63,890 nucleotides of DNA from UBA7446 sp965656545 (GTDB lineage: Bacteria > Bacteroidota > Bacteroidia > Flavobacteriales > Flavobacteriaceae), in contig CBFHKZ010000007.1 of the NCBI GenBank assembly GCA_965656545.1, positions 1 to 63,890 on the forward strand, written 5' to 3'. Under the pieces are notes generated by a model that made no database searches, was not told where the DNA came from, and saw only the letters and a list, made by a program, of their open reading frames with translations. Positions within the stretch are counted from its first letter, which is position 1; the number at the start of each line of letters is the position of its first letter. Shown here piece by piece: positions 1-7,324 of the stretch. The position numbers and the translations under genes were made by a program.

Positions 1-57
1 TCCAATCGGAACGGTCAGGTTCAGAAGAGTAGCGTCAAAAAAGTAAAAGGTCGCGTA

Positions 58-100
58 CCTGCCTGACGCCCGCCTAGACGGAACGGACAGGGCAGGCAGG
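58..100. repeat. Palindromic G+C-rich element inserted in tRNA-like unit (long form)
   Basis: A 43-nt element with terminal arms CCTGCC and GGCAGG interrupts the tRNA-like unit exactly between tRNA position 9 and the first base of the D-stem. The right half closely matches an element at 52278-52319 elsewhere in the window, so this is a dispersed repeat family and not tRNA sequence. It is far richer in G+C than its surroundings. No coding capacity is seen. Confidence 0.75.
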
Positions 101-183
101 GCTCAGCTGGATAGAGCATTCCGATTTCCAATCGGAACGGTCAGGTTCACAAGAGCAGCGTAAAAAAAGTAAAAGGTCGCGTA

Positions 184-203
184 CCTGCCTGACGGTAGGC
201 AGG
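184..203. repeat. Palindromic element, short form, copy 1
   Basis: A 20-nt hairpin sequence with arms CCTGCC and GGCAGG around TGACGGTA sits at the same tRNA position (between nucleotides 9 and 10) as the long form at 58-100. It looks like an internally deleted version of that element. Confidence 0.75.
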
Positions 204-286
204 GCTCAGCTGGATAGAGCATTCCGATTTCCAATCGGAACGGTCAGGTTCACAAGAGCAGCGTCAAAAAAGTAAAAGGTCGCGTA

Positions 287-306
287 CCTGCCTGACGGTA
301 GGCAGG
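287..306. repeat. Palindromic element, short form, copy 2
   Basis: Identical to the copy at 184-203 and placed at the same position in the next 103-bp unit. The identity of both insert and flanks shows that the units were duplicated after the insertion. Confidence 0.75.
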
Positions 307-380
307 GCTCAGCTGGATAGAGCATTCCGATTTCCAATCGGAACGGTCAGGTTCACAAGAGCAGCGTCAAAAAAGTAAAA

Positions 381-454
381 GGTCGCGTAGCTCAGCTGGA
401 TAGAGCATCTGCCTTCTAAGCAGACGGTCCTAGGTTCGAATCCTAGCGCGATCA
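381..454 (+). tRNA. tRNA-Arg (anticodon TCT)
   Basis: A complete 74-nt cloverleaf can be drawn. Acceptor GGTCGCG pairs with CGCGATC (one G-U pair), followed by discriminator A at 454. The D-arm is GCTC...GAGC, the anticodon stem TCTGC/GCAGA carries loop CTTCTAA with anticodon TCT, and the T-stem CTAGG/CCTAG carries TTCGAAT. CCA is not encoded. It is the only intact member of the array: the units before it share its first nine bases and D-arm but have a broken T-arm. It should read AGA codons. Confidence 0.93.
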
Positions 455-473
455 CTACCACCCCCCATATCAC

Positions 474-716
474 ATGTTCACTGTCTATATTTTATATTCG
501 AAATCTTTAGACCGTTATTATACTGGACATACCGCTAATATTGAAGACAGGTTTTTAAGACATAATAAAGGCAGAAGTAAGACTACCAAAGCTGGCATAC
601 CTTGGATAATCGTGCACACAGAAACATTTGAAAGCAAATCAAATGCCTACAAAAGGGAATTGGAAATTAAAGCCAAAAAGTCTAGGACATATATCGAAAA
701 GTTAATTGCTGGATAG
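474..716 (+). CDS. GIY-YIG nuclease family protein, 80 aa
   Basis: A small single-domain protein of the GIY-YIG superfamily (UPF0213/YhbQ-like size). The family signature is visible as VYI near residue 5 and YYTG near residue 16, followed by an Arg-rich helix (EDRFLRHNKG) and the conserved C-terminal segment with RELEIKAKKS containing the likely metal-binding Glu. Such domains cut DNA as homing or repair nucleases; the substrate here is unknown. The gene begins 20 bp after the tRNA-Arg, and its last two codons and stop (708-716, GCT GGA TAG) coincide with D-loop sequence of a further tRNA-like fragment. The gene is therefore sandwiched in tRNA-derived DNA and its end is supplied by it. Family call is firm; activity is untested. 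Confidence 0.85.
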   Translation: MFTVYILYSKSLDRYYTGHTANIEDRFLRHNKGRSKTTKAGIPWIIVHTETFESKSNAYKRELEIKAKKSRTYIEKLIAG

Positions 717-757
717 TGCATTCCGATTTCCAATCGGAACGGTCCTAGGTTCGAACC
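708..757 (+). pseudogene. tRNA-like remnant overlapping the end of the GIY-YIG gene
   Basis: The segment has D-loop/D-stem bases GCTGGATAGTGC, the same anticodon arm as the decayed units (loop TTTCCAA), then CGGTCCTAGGTTCGAA as in the intact tRNA-Arg T-arm. It is a hybrid of the two unit types. It lacks a 5' acceptor strand and breaks off after the T-loop, so it cannot be a functional tRNA. Confidence 0.75.
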
Positions 758-847
758 GAGCTTTGCGAGTTCATTGCGGTGCAATAATTCTAGAGACCAT
801 AAGTCGCAGCAAAAATCATTATTAAATATGCATTGTATATTTTGTGA

Positions 848-1888
848 TTAGCTGTTTTGCATTGATTTTGTAGAATCCCTTTTAACAAGTTCCGTTTCAA
901 GGATGATTTTTTTGTAAACAACAGCTTTATTTTTTTTTCGCTGCTGCAATTCCTTGTATAGCTGTTTGAAAGCAGTTTTACCCATTTTAAACCCTGGCTG
1001 ATTGATAGTGGTTAGGCTTGGTGAAATAACAGATGACATAAACCAATTACTGAATCCTACAATGGAAATATCATCAGGAACCTTAACACCCATTTCAGCG
1101 AAGGCTGTCAAAGCACCAATAGCTACTAAATCCGTATTTATAAAAACACCATCTATATCGTCATGATCTTGCATGAGCTTTTTTGCATTAAACTTACCCT
1201 CTTCAAAACTTGAGTCGCCACATTCACATATATACACTAGACTTGAATCATAACTAAAATTATTTTCCTCCAGCGCTTCTTTATAGCCTAAAAAACGGTC
1301 AATTGAATTTTGTGACAACAGTGGGCCTCTAAAATGTGCTATACGTTTGCATCCAGTATCAATCAAATGCTGCGTGGCATCTTTTGCAGCCTTTCTGTCA
1401 TCAATTACAACCTTTGAGCACTCCAATATTTTTGCAATTTTATCAAACATCACTAATGGTTTTCCTTGTGTGATAACATCACTTAGATGTGTGAAATTTC
1501 TTGTTGTGTTAGCGATAGAAATAAGGATGCCATCTACGCGTTGTCTCAACAATAAATCTATTTGCTTTTTTTCCAACTCATAAGATTCATTTGATTGCAA
1601 TATGATAACGAGATATCCTTTTTTTTCTGCTTGCGCTAAAATCCCTTTAATGACGTTTGAAAAAAAATGATGTACTATAGCGGGAATGATTAATCCAATG
1701 GTTTTGGATTCTTTTGTTCTTAGGTTTACAGCAAATGCATTGGGTTTATAATTTAATGTTTTCGCTAATTCCTTAACAAGCCCTTTGGTTTTATCGCTCA
1801 CATCAGGATAGTCCTTGAGCGCTTTCGAAACAGTTGAAACAGAAATGTTTAATTTTTCTGCGATTTGCATAAGTGTTACTTGGCTCAT
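848..1888 (-). CDS. LacI family transcriptional regulator
   Basis: A sugar-responsive repressor or activator of 346 aa. The N-terminal helix-turn-helix reads TLMQIAEKLNISVSTVSKAL, followed by the hinge and a periplasmic-binding-protein-like effector domain starting near IGLIIPAIV. The ATG at 1888 is preferred. A TTG 24 bp upstream would lie inside the predicted -7 element TAAGTTTG (1910-1917), which cannot be translated from that promoter. The gene is divergent from the TonB receptor gene and the palindromes between them (1917-1945) are its probable operators, so it likely controls both itself and the sucrose genes. The ligand is inferred from the neighbours only. Confidence 0.9.
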   Translation of the reverse strand: MSQVTLMQIAEKLNISVSTVSKALKDYPDVSDKTKGLVKELAKTLNYKPNAFAVNLRTKESKTIGLIIPAIVHHFFSNVIKGILAQAEKKGYLVIILQSNESYELEKKQIDLLLRQRVDGILISIANTTRNFTHLSDVITQGKPLVMFDKIAKILECSKVVIDDRKAAKDATQHLIDTGCKRIAHFRGPLLSQNSIDRFLGYKEALEENNFSYDSSLVYICECGDSSFEEGKFNAKKLMQDHDDIDGVFINTDLVAIGALTAFAEMGVKVPDDISIVGFSNWFMSSVISPSLTTINQPGFKMGKTAFKQLYKELQQRKKNKAVVYKKIILETELVKRDSTKSMQNS

Positions 1889-1909
1889 ATAAATAAAATT
1901 AGATTTTCT

Positions 1910-1917
1910 CAAACTTA
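1910..1917 (-). promoter_or_regulatory. -7 promoter element of the lacI-type gene
   Basis: TAAGTTTG on the minus strand fits the Bacteroidota consensus TAnnTTTG and lies 21 nt before the ATG at 1888. It also rules out the upstream TTG as the start. Confidence 0.55.
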
Positions 1918-1945
1918 CGAAAACCTTTTCGTAGTTTTCGAAAAC
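1917..1945. promoter_or_regulatory. Probable LacI-type operator cluster
   Basis: Two palindromes sit side by side: ACGAAAA-CC-TTTTCGT (1917-1932) and the perfect 12-mer GTTTTCGAAAAC (1934-1945). The second has the central CG typical of LacI-family operators. A third half-similar motif (CGATTTCG) follows. The sites overlap the -33 zone of the regulator's own promoter and lie 85-115 bp before the TonB receptor start, a position suited to control of both divergent units. Confidence 0.6.
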
Positions 1946-2030
1946 GATTTCGTTCCAAATTATAATTTTTATCAGCCCAATATTGTAAAATTCGCAATAT
2001 TAAAATCATTAATCATTTAAATTAATAATC

Positions 2031-4655
2031 ATGAAACTATTGAGTAAAATAAGTTTTGCGTTTTTATTTGTTTTTTCAGTAACCGTTGCACATTCGCAAT
2101 CGTCGGTTTCTGGAAAAGTAGCAGACGAAAATGGAGTGCCAATTTCAGGCGCAACTGTTATTGTTGACGGAACGTCAACGGGAACAGTTACTGATATAGA
2201 TGGTGCATATTCGATTTCAGTTATGTCGGAATCTAATGTCACGCTTACCGCTTCTTACCTAGGATTTAAAACACAATCCCAAAGTGTAACGCTAAGCGGT
2301 ATGAGTGCGACTGTTAACTTTACACTAGCTGAAGATTTTTCAACGCTTGATGAGATTATCATCACAGGTGTTGTGAATCCAAAGTCTAAACTAGAATCAA
2401 GTGTATCTATTTCTACATTAGGCGTTAATGCTATCGAGCAAGCTGCTCCAAGAAGTGCTGGGGAATTGTTTAGAAATATTCCTGGTATTCGCGCAGAGTC
2501 ATCTGGGGGTGAAGGGAATGCAAACTTTAATGTAAGAGGTGTTCCCGTTTCTTCAGGTGGATCACGCTACTTTCAAATTCAAGAAGATGGTTTGCCACTT
2601 AACTTATTCGGAGATACTTCTTTTGGAAATGCTGACAACTTTCTTAGAATCGATAGTAATATTGGTCGTGTTGAAGCTATTCGTGGTGGATCTGCTTCAA
2701 CCCAAACATCAAATGGACCTGCTGGTATCATCAACATGATAAGCAAGACAGGTGATGTTGAAGGGGGTTCTATTATGGCTACTTATGGCCTAGATTACCA
2801 AACAAACAGAATGGATTTTGAATATGGAACGCCACTAGGAAATGGCTTGTCTTATCACATTGGTGGGTTTATGCGCACTGGTGAAGGACCACGAAATATT
2901 GGTTACCAAGGGAATAAAGGAGGTCAAATAAAAGCCAACATCACTAAGAAGTTTGAGTCAGGGTATGTAAGAACGTATTTTAAATACCTAAATGACAAAT
3001 CGGTAATGTACCTTCCAATGCCAATGTTATTGACAGGTTCAAATGACAATCCTTCTTTCGAAAACCTTCCTGGGTTTGACATCAACAATGACTCTCCACA
3101 TTCTGTTAATATGCAACAAAGTGCAGGCACAGATCCTTTTACAGGAGATCGTAAAGTCAATGATGTAAGAAACGGTAACAATCCTAAATCACAAGCTATA
3201 GGTACTGAGTTTTCTTTCGACTTAGGAAATGATTGGAGTGTTTCTGGAAAAGCACGCTACAGTGCTAATTCAGGGGAATGGGTGTCACCATTTACTATGG
3301 CAGTTGGAACAGTATCTGAAATTGAAACTACAGCAAGAGGTGCTGTAAATGCAACTGGAAACTTAGTATATTCCGATGGAGCTAGAGAGGCTTTTAACCC
3401 TTCAAATGGCTTAGCTCAAATTATTCACATGTTTGATGTAACGGTAGATGATTTAAGCAATTTCTTTAGCGATGTTAAATTGAACAAAAAGGTTAATGAC
3501 AACCTTGGTCTTACTTTAGGTATGTTCACTGCAACGCAAAACACCAAAATAGGTTGGCAATGGAGCTCTTATATTTCTGAAATAAAAGGAAATGGAGAGG
3601 CTAGACTAGCTGATTTTGATGGATGGTCTAGAAATGGACAATATTCATATGGAACCCCTACTTGGGGCAATTGCTGCCAACGCAAATACAACACGGTACA
3701 TAATGTAAATTCTCCTTATGTAGCTGTAGATGCAAATCTTTCTGAAAAATTAAACTTTGATGGTAGTGTTCGCTTTGAAAACGTTCGTGTAAACGGAAAT
3801 ATTCAAGCTGGACCAACAAGCCAAGGAAGCTATGATTATGACGGTGATGGTACTATCCAAGGAATTGAGCAAGTCGTTCCTGTCATTGCAGGAAATGCAG
3901 GTCAAAACATCAATGACGATTACAATTTTGTATCGTACTCATTTGGTTTAAACTACAAAACAAGTGATGACGCTGCTGTATTTTTACGCACTAGTTTAGG
4001 TGCATCGGGAAGAGCTCCGGATAGAAACAACTATGGGTCTAACGGAAGAGGCGATACTCAATTTGATGAAGTAAGTCAAACAGAACTTGGATATAAAAAA
4101 CGTTTTGATAATGGTGTTTTAAATCTTACAGGTTTTATGAGTAACACCAAGGAAGGGTTAAGTAATGAACTTAACAGAACCGTTGGAAACCCATTTAAAG
4201 CGATGGGTCTAGAGGCAGAAACATCTTTAATGTTAAGCGATAAGTTCGTATTTGTAGGATCTGCAACTTGGACAAAAGCAGAGATTGATGGTGGTGCGAA
4301 TAAAGGAAATACGCCTAGAAGACAAGCCGATTTTGTTTACAACTTTACCCCTACTTATATGTACGGAAGTGATAATCAAAACACACTTGGACTTAGTATT
4401 CTTGGCACATCAAAATCCTATGCGCAAGATGACAACGCACTTGTCATGCCAGCTTATGCTTATGTAAATCTATTTTCAGAAATCAAATTGACAAATGCTT
4501 TATCACTTTGGTTAAACGTGAATAATTTATTTGATGCAGTTGGTATTACTGAAGTTGAAGGAAATGGAGATGGCGCTTTTAATGGAGATCGCTTGGCTAG
4601 AGCACGTTCCATTAGTGGGCGTTCCTCAACAGTTTCACTCCAATTCAACTTTTAA
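2031..4655 (+). CDS. TonB-dependent receptor, probable sugar uptake
   Basis: An 874-aa outer-membrane active transporter. A signal peptide ends around residue 22 (AHS-QSS). A CarboxypepD_reg-like beta-sandwich follows (SGKVADENGVPISGATV, to about residue 100), then a plug domain (about 110-235, with RGVPVSSGG and QEDGLPL) and a beta-barrel ending in a terminal Phe (LQFNF). It is shorter than typical SusC proteins and no SusD partner is encoded nearby, so it resembles stand-alone receptors such as the SuxA type of Xanthomonas. Together with the downstream permease, fructokinase and sucrose-phosphorylase-type enzyme this suggests sucrose or a similar fructoside as substrate (inference). A strong hairpin terminator follows at 4694. 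Confidence 0.9.
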   Translation: MKLLSKISFAFLFVFSVTVAHSQSSVSGKVADENGVPISGATVIVDGTSTGTVTDIDGAYSISVMSESNVTLTASYLGFKTQSQSVTLSGMSATVNFTLAEDFSTLDEIIITGVVNPKSKLESSVSISTLGVNAIEQAAPRSAGELFRNIPGIRAESSGGEGNANFNVRGVPVSSGGSRYFQIQEDGLPLNLFGDTSFGNADNFLRIDSNIGRVEAIRGGSASTQTSNGPAGIINMISKTGDVEGGSIMATYGLDYQTNRMDFEYGTPLGNGLSYHIGGFMRTGEGPRNIGYQGNKGGQIKANITKKFESGYVRTYFKYLNDKSVMYLPMPMLLTGSNDNPSFENLPGFDINNDSPHSVNMQQSAGTDPFTGDRKVNDVRNGNNPKSQAIGTEFSFDLGNDWSVSGKARYSANSGEWVSPFTMAVGTVSEIETTARGAVNATGNLVYSDGAREAFNPSNGLAQIIHMFDVTVDDLSNFFSDVKLNKKVNDNLGLTLGMFTATQNTKIGWQWSSYISEIKGNGEARLADFDGWSRNGQYSYGTPTWGNCCQRKYNTVHNVNSPYVAVDANLSEKLNFDGSVRFENVRVNGNIQAGPTSQGSYDYDGDGTIQGIEQVVPVIAGNAGQNINDDYNFVSYSFGLNYKTSDDAAVFLRTSLGASGRAPDRNNYGSNGRGDTQFDEVSQTELGYKKRFDNGVLNLTGFMSNTKEGLSNELNRTVGNPFKAMGLEAETSLMLSDKFVFVGSATWTKAEIDGGANKGNTPRRQADFVYNFTPTYMYGSDNQNTLGLSILGTSKSYAQDDNALVMPAYAYVNLFSEIKLTNALSLWLNVNNLFDAVGITEVEGNGDGAFNGDRLARARSISGRSSTVSLQFNF

Positions 4656-4693
4656 TTAATAGTTTTTCATTAGTAGTTTAGTTTTATTAGATT

Positions 4694-4733
4694 AGGGTTG
4701 GTGTTTGTATCACTTTCACCAACCCTTTCTTTA
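4694..4733 (+). terminator. Rho-independent terminator after the TonB receptor gene
   Basis: A perfect 10-bp inverted repeat AGGGTTGGTG (4694-4703) / CACCAACCCT (4717-4726) with a 13-nt loop is followed by TTCTTT. It lies between the receptor and the glutaredoxin gene, so it probably lowers expression of the downstream genes relative to the receptor. Confidence 0.75.
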
Positions 4734-4739
4734 ACGGCC

Positions 4740-5072
4740 ATGATAAAAATAGTTAATACACCCCTTATTATTTTAACTTGTTTTTTTTGTTTTGCATACA
4801 CTTCAAGCACCAAAAAACAACAAGAAATAATTGTTTATGGCAGTGATGAGTGTCACTATTGCATAGACACTAAAATCTTCTTAAATCAAAATAACATCTC
4901 ATTTACCTATTACGATATTGATATTAACAAGGACAAAGAACAAGAAATGCTGTCAAAATTGAATAGAGCTAAAATTCCAATTGACAGCTTTCAACTTCCT
5001 GTTGTTGATAAAAACGGTGCTGTTTTTACAAATGGCGCAAATTTTATCGCTTTCTTAAAGAAATTGCTCTAA
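4740..5072 (+). CDS. Exported or membrane-anchored glutaredoxin-like protein
   Basis: A 110-aa protein starting at the ATG at 4740. A TTG 42 bp upstream lies inside the terminator hairpin and is rejected. Residues 8-21 form a hydrophobic segment (signal peptide or anchor). The rest is a glutaredoxin/thioredoxin fold with a C-X-X-C motif (CHYC, Cys38 and Cys41) and a cis-Pro region (QLPVV). An extracytoplasmic dithiol oxidoreductase is the likely role. It lies 4 bp before the sugar permease gene and therefore appears co-transcribed with the sucrose genes, which is unexpected; no link between thiol chemistry and sugar uptake is evident. Family call is good; function in this context is unknown. 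Confidence 0.75.
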   Translation: MIKIVNTPLIILTCFFCFAYTSSTKKQQEIIVYGSDECHYCIDTKIFLNQNNISFTYYDIDINKDKEQEMLSKLNRAKIPIDSFQLPVVDKNGAVFTNGANFIAFLKKLL

Positions 5073-5076
5073 AGAA

Positions 5077-6378
5077 ATGCTTAAAAAAATAAAACTTAGC
5101 TTTTTGCAAATTGTAAACATGAATGTTGGTTTTTTTGGCATTCAATACAGTTTTGGCTTGCAACAAAGTGCCGTAAATCCCATTTACGATTTTTTAGGCG
5201 CAGCTCCCGATCAAATTCCCATTTTAAATTTAGCAGGACCGGTTACAGGTTTATTGGTACAGCCCATAGTTGGTGCATTAAGTGACAAGACTTGGCACCC
5301 AAAATTTGGCAGACGTAAGCCTTATTTCTTTTTTGGAGCATTAATATGTAGCATTAGTCTCTTTGCTTTTCCATTCAGTAGTTCACTTTGGATGGCAGCT
5401 GGCCTTTTGTGGATTTTGGATGCCGGAAACAATATGGCCATGGAACCCTACCGTGCATTTGTTGTTGACACGCTTAAAACAGAGCAGCAACCCATGGGCT
5501 TTCAGATGCAGAGCTTTTTTACGGGCCTTGGACAAACCCTTGCAAACGTATCCTTATTTATATTCCCCATGATCATTATTGGTAAAACGGGCCATTTGCC
5601 TACTTGGGTTTTTGCATCATTCTTTCTCGGAGCAGTTTGTTCCATAGGCACCATTATGTGGAGTATTAAAACCACAAAAGAAATACCACCAACCAAAGAA
5701 GAGCTTGAAAAAATTAGGACTGCCAAAAAAGGTATTATGGTACCTTTGATTGAAATACTTTCTGCCATTAAAAGTATGCCTAAGGTTATGTGGCAATTAG
5801 CGTTGGTGTATTTGTTTCAATGGTATGCATTGTTTTGCTACTGGCAAAACTCATCTAAAAGCATTGCGCTTTCTGTCTGGGATGCAACGCCAAAATCAAA
5901 TCCAGAGGCCTATGAAAAGGCAGTTAGTTGGACAGGCTTGGTAAACGGATGGTATAATGTTGTTACGTTTCTTGTTGCTTTCCTGCTAGTGGGATATGCC
6001 AAAAGATTTGGAGCCAAAAAGGTTCACTTTATTTGTTTACTGTTAGCTGGAGTAGGTTTTGCCGCATTTCCGCATATTGCAGATAAAAACCTATTATTTG
6101 TTGCCATCACTGGCTTTGGTGTTGGATGGGCTAGTATAATGGGAATTCCCTATTTGCTAGTCGTTTCATCCATTCCTAAAGAAAGATATGGCGTGTATAT
6201 GGGCATTATCAATATGATGATTGTGGTTCCTATGCTGCTTCAAAACCTTTCTTTCGGATATATTCTAAAAAACTTTTTAAATAACGACCCAAGAAATGCC
6301 ATCAGTTTTGCAGCAGTTTTACTCTTCTGTGGAGCACTGGCAACCTTACTAATAAAACCTGTTCAAAAAACAGCATAA
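5077..6378 (+). CDS. MFS sugar transporter, SLC45/sucrose-permease-like
   Basis: A 433-aa polytopic inner-membrane protein with about 12 hydrophobic segments. The loop between helices 2 and 3 has the MFS signature SDKTWHPKFGRRKPY (residues 69-83), characteristic of the SLC45/GPH-like sucrose and maltose symporters. It should import the disaccharide that the TonB receptor brings into the periplasm, driven by a cation gradient. It is followed 10 bp later by the fructokinase gene. Substrate is inferred from the operon. Confidence 0.85.
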   Translation: MLKKIKLSFLQIVNMNVGFFGIQYSFGLQQSAVNPIYDFLGAAPDQIPILNLAGPVTGLLVQPIVGALSDKTWHPKFGRRKPYFFFGALICSISLFAFPFSSSLWMAAGLLWILDAGNNMAMEPYRAFVVDTLKTEQQPMGFQMQSFFTGLGQTLANVSLFIFPMIIIGKTGHLPTWVFASFFLGAVCSIGTIMWSIKTTKEIPPTKEELEKIRTAKKGIMVPLIEILSAIKSMPKVMWQLALVYLFQWYALFCYWQNSSKSIALSVWDATPKSNPEAYEKAVSWTGLVNGWYNVVTFLVAFLLVGYAKRFGAKKVHFICLLLAGVGFAAFPHIADKNLLFVAITGFGVGWASIMGIPYLLVVSSIPKERYGVYMGIINMMIVVPMLLQNLSFGYILKNFLNNDPRNAISFAAVLLFCGALATLLIKPVQKTA

Positions 6379-6388
6379 TATCAAATTA

Positions 6389-7303
6389 ATGGACATACTT
6401 TGTGTAGGAGAAATACTAGTTGATTTTATTGGGGCGCAATACGGTAAAACTATCGCTACCACCGAAAGTTATAATCGTTTTTTGGGCGGCTCAACAGCTA
6501 ATTTGGCTGTTAATGCCAATACAATAGGGCTAAATATTGTTTTGGCCGCAAGTGTTGGAAATGACGGCCTTGGTCAATTTTTGCTTGATGAATTAACTGA
6601 TTTTGGTTTGTCAACTGCACATATAACAAAAATTCCAAGCCAGCCGACAAGTTTGATTTTTGTTTCTAGATCAAATGACACGCCTGATTTTGTCCCTGTT
6701 CGGGGTGCTGATGCACATATTTTGGACACGCAAATAAGTGACGACACTATCAACAAGGCCAAGATTTTTCACACCTCCTGCTTTGCTTTAAGTCAAGAAC
6801 CCGCCAGATCAGTCATCATGCGAAAAGCCAAACAAGCCTTTGCATCAGGATGTAAATTGAGTATTGATATAAATTATGCTACTGAAATTTGGCCTGACAA
6901 AGAACAGGCTGTTGCATTTATAAAAGCGTATTGTGCTTTTAACCCACTTGTTAAAATAAGCGCAGACGATGCTAAAAGACTCTTTGGAGACGTTGCTTCT
7001 TACAGCGATATCTTTACACTTTTCCATGACTATGGAGCAGATGTTGTTTGTTTGACATTAGGAAGCGAAGGGGTCATGTTGGCACACAAGGGGAAAGAAA
7101 CCTTTAATAAGCCTGCGATTAAAATTAATGAGGTCGTTGATGTAACGGGTGCAGGAGATGCCTTTTGGTCAGGATTTTTATATGGGTATGTCAAAAATCA
7201 CGATTTGGAAAAATGCGTTTCTTTTGGACTGAAACTCGCACACATCAAATTGCAGCACGTTGGGCATATACCAGAATTCACAAGCCTAAGCCTGACGGTA
7301 TAA
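6389..7303 (+). CDS. Fructokinase (PfkB/ribokinase family)
   Basis: A 304-aa sugar kinase. It has the N-terminal glycine motif GGSTANLAVNANTIG (33-47) of PfkB signature 1 and the C-terminal signature DVTGAGDAF (251-259), in which Asp257 is the catalytic base and the glycines form the anion hole. It would phosphorylate the fructose released by the downstream phosphorylase, using ATP. The neighbours make fructose the most likely substrate among PfkB kinases. Confidence 0.88.
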   Translation: MDILCVGEILVDFIGAQYGKTIATTESYNRFLGGSTANLAVNANTIGLNIVLAASVGNDGLGQFLLDELTDFGLSTAHITKIPSQPTSLIFVSRSNDTPDFVPVRGADAHILDTQISDDTINKAKIFHTSCFALSQEPARSVIMRKAKQAFASGCKLSIDINYATEIWPDKEQAVAFIKAYCAFNPLVKISADDAKRLFGDVASYSDIFTLFHDYGADVVCLTLGSEGVMLAHKGKETFNKPAIKINEVVDVTGAGDAFWSGFLYGYVKNHDLEKCVSFGLKLAHIKLQHVGHIPEFTSLSLTV

Positions 7304-7324
7304 TTATATAGCAATAACGTATAA

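Larger units (their letters stand above)
1..380 (+). repeat. Tandem array of degenerate tRNA-like units upstream of tRNA-Arg
   Basis: Three full units begin at 49, 175 and 278, and the tail of a fourth occupies 1-48. The last two units are exactly 103 bp; the first is 126 bp. Each starts with the same nine bases as the intact tRNA at 381 (GGTCGCGTA), then carries a G+C-rich inverted repeat, then the D-arm GCTCAGCTGGATAGAGC, a six-pair anticodon stem with loop TTTCCAA, and the variable-loop bases CGGTC. The T-arm no longer pairs and the 3' acceptor strand is missing; a spacer GTCAAAAAAGTAAAA leads to the next unit. They look like decayed tandem copies of the tRNA, all broken in the same way. 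Seen directly: period, identity and lost pairing. Inferred: origin by unequal recombination or slippage. Confidence 0.85.

Noticed and set aside
1..380. CRISPR array
   Set aside because: The repeated units are about 103 bp with tRNA features and no unique spacers, and no cas gene is present.
801..814. Repeat AAGTCGCAGCA shared with about 9796
   Set aside because: Only 11 identical bases; chance occurrence in 64 kb cannot be excluded.
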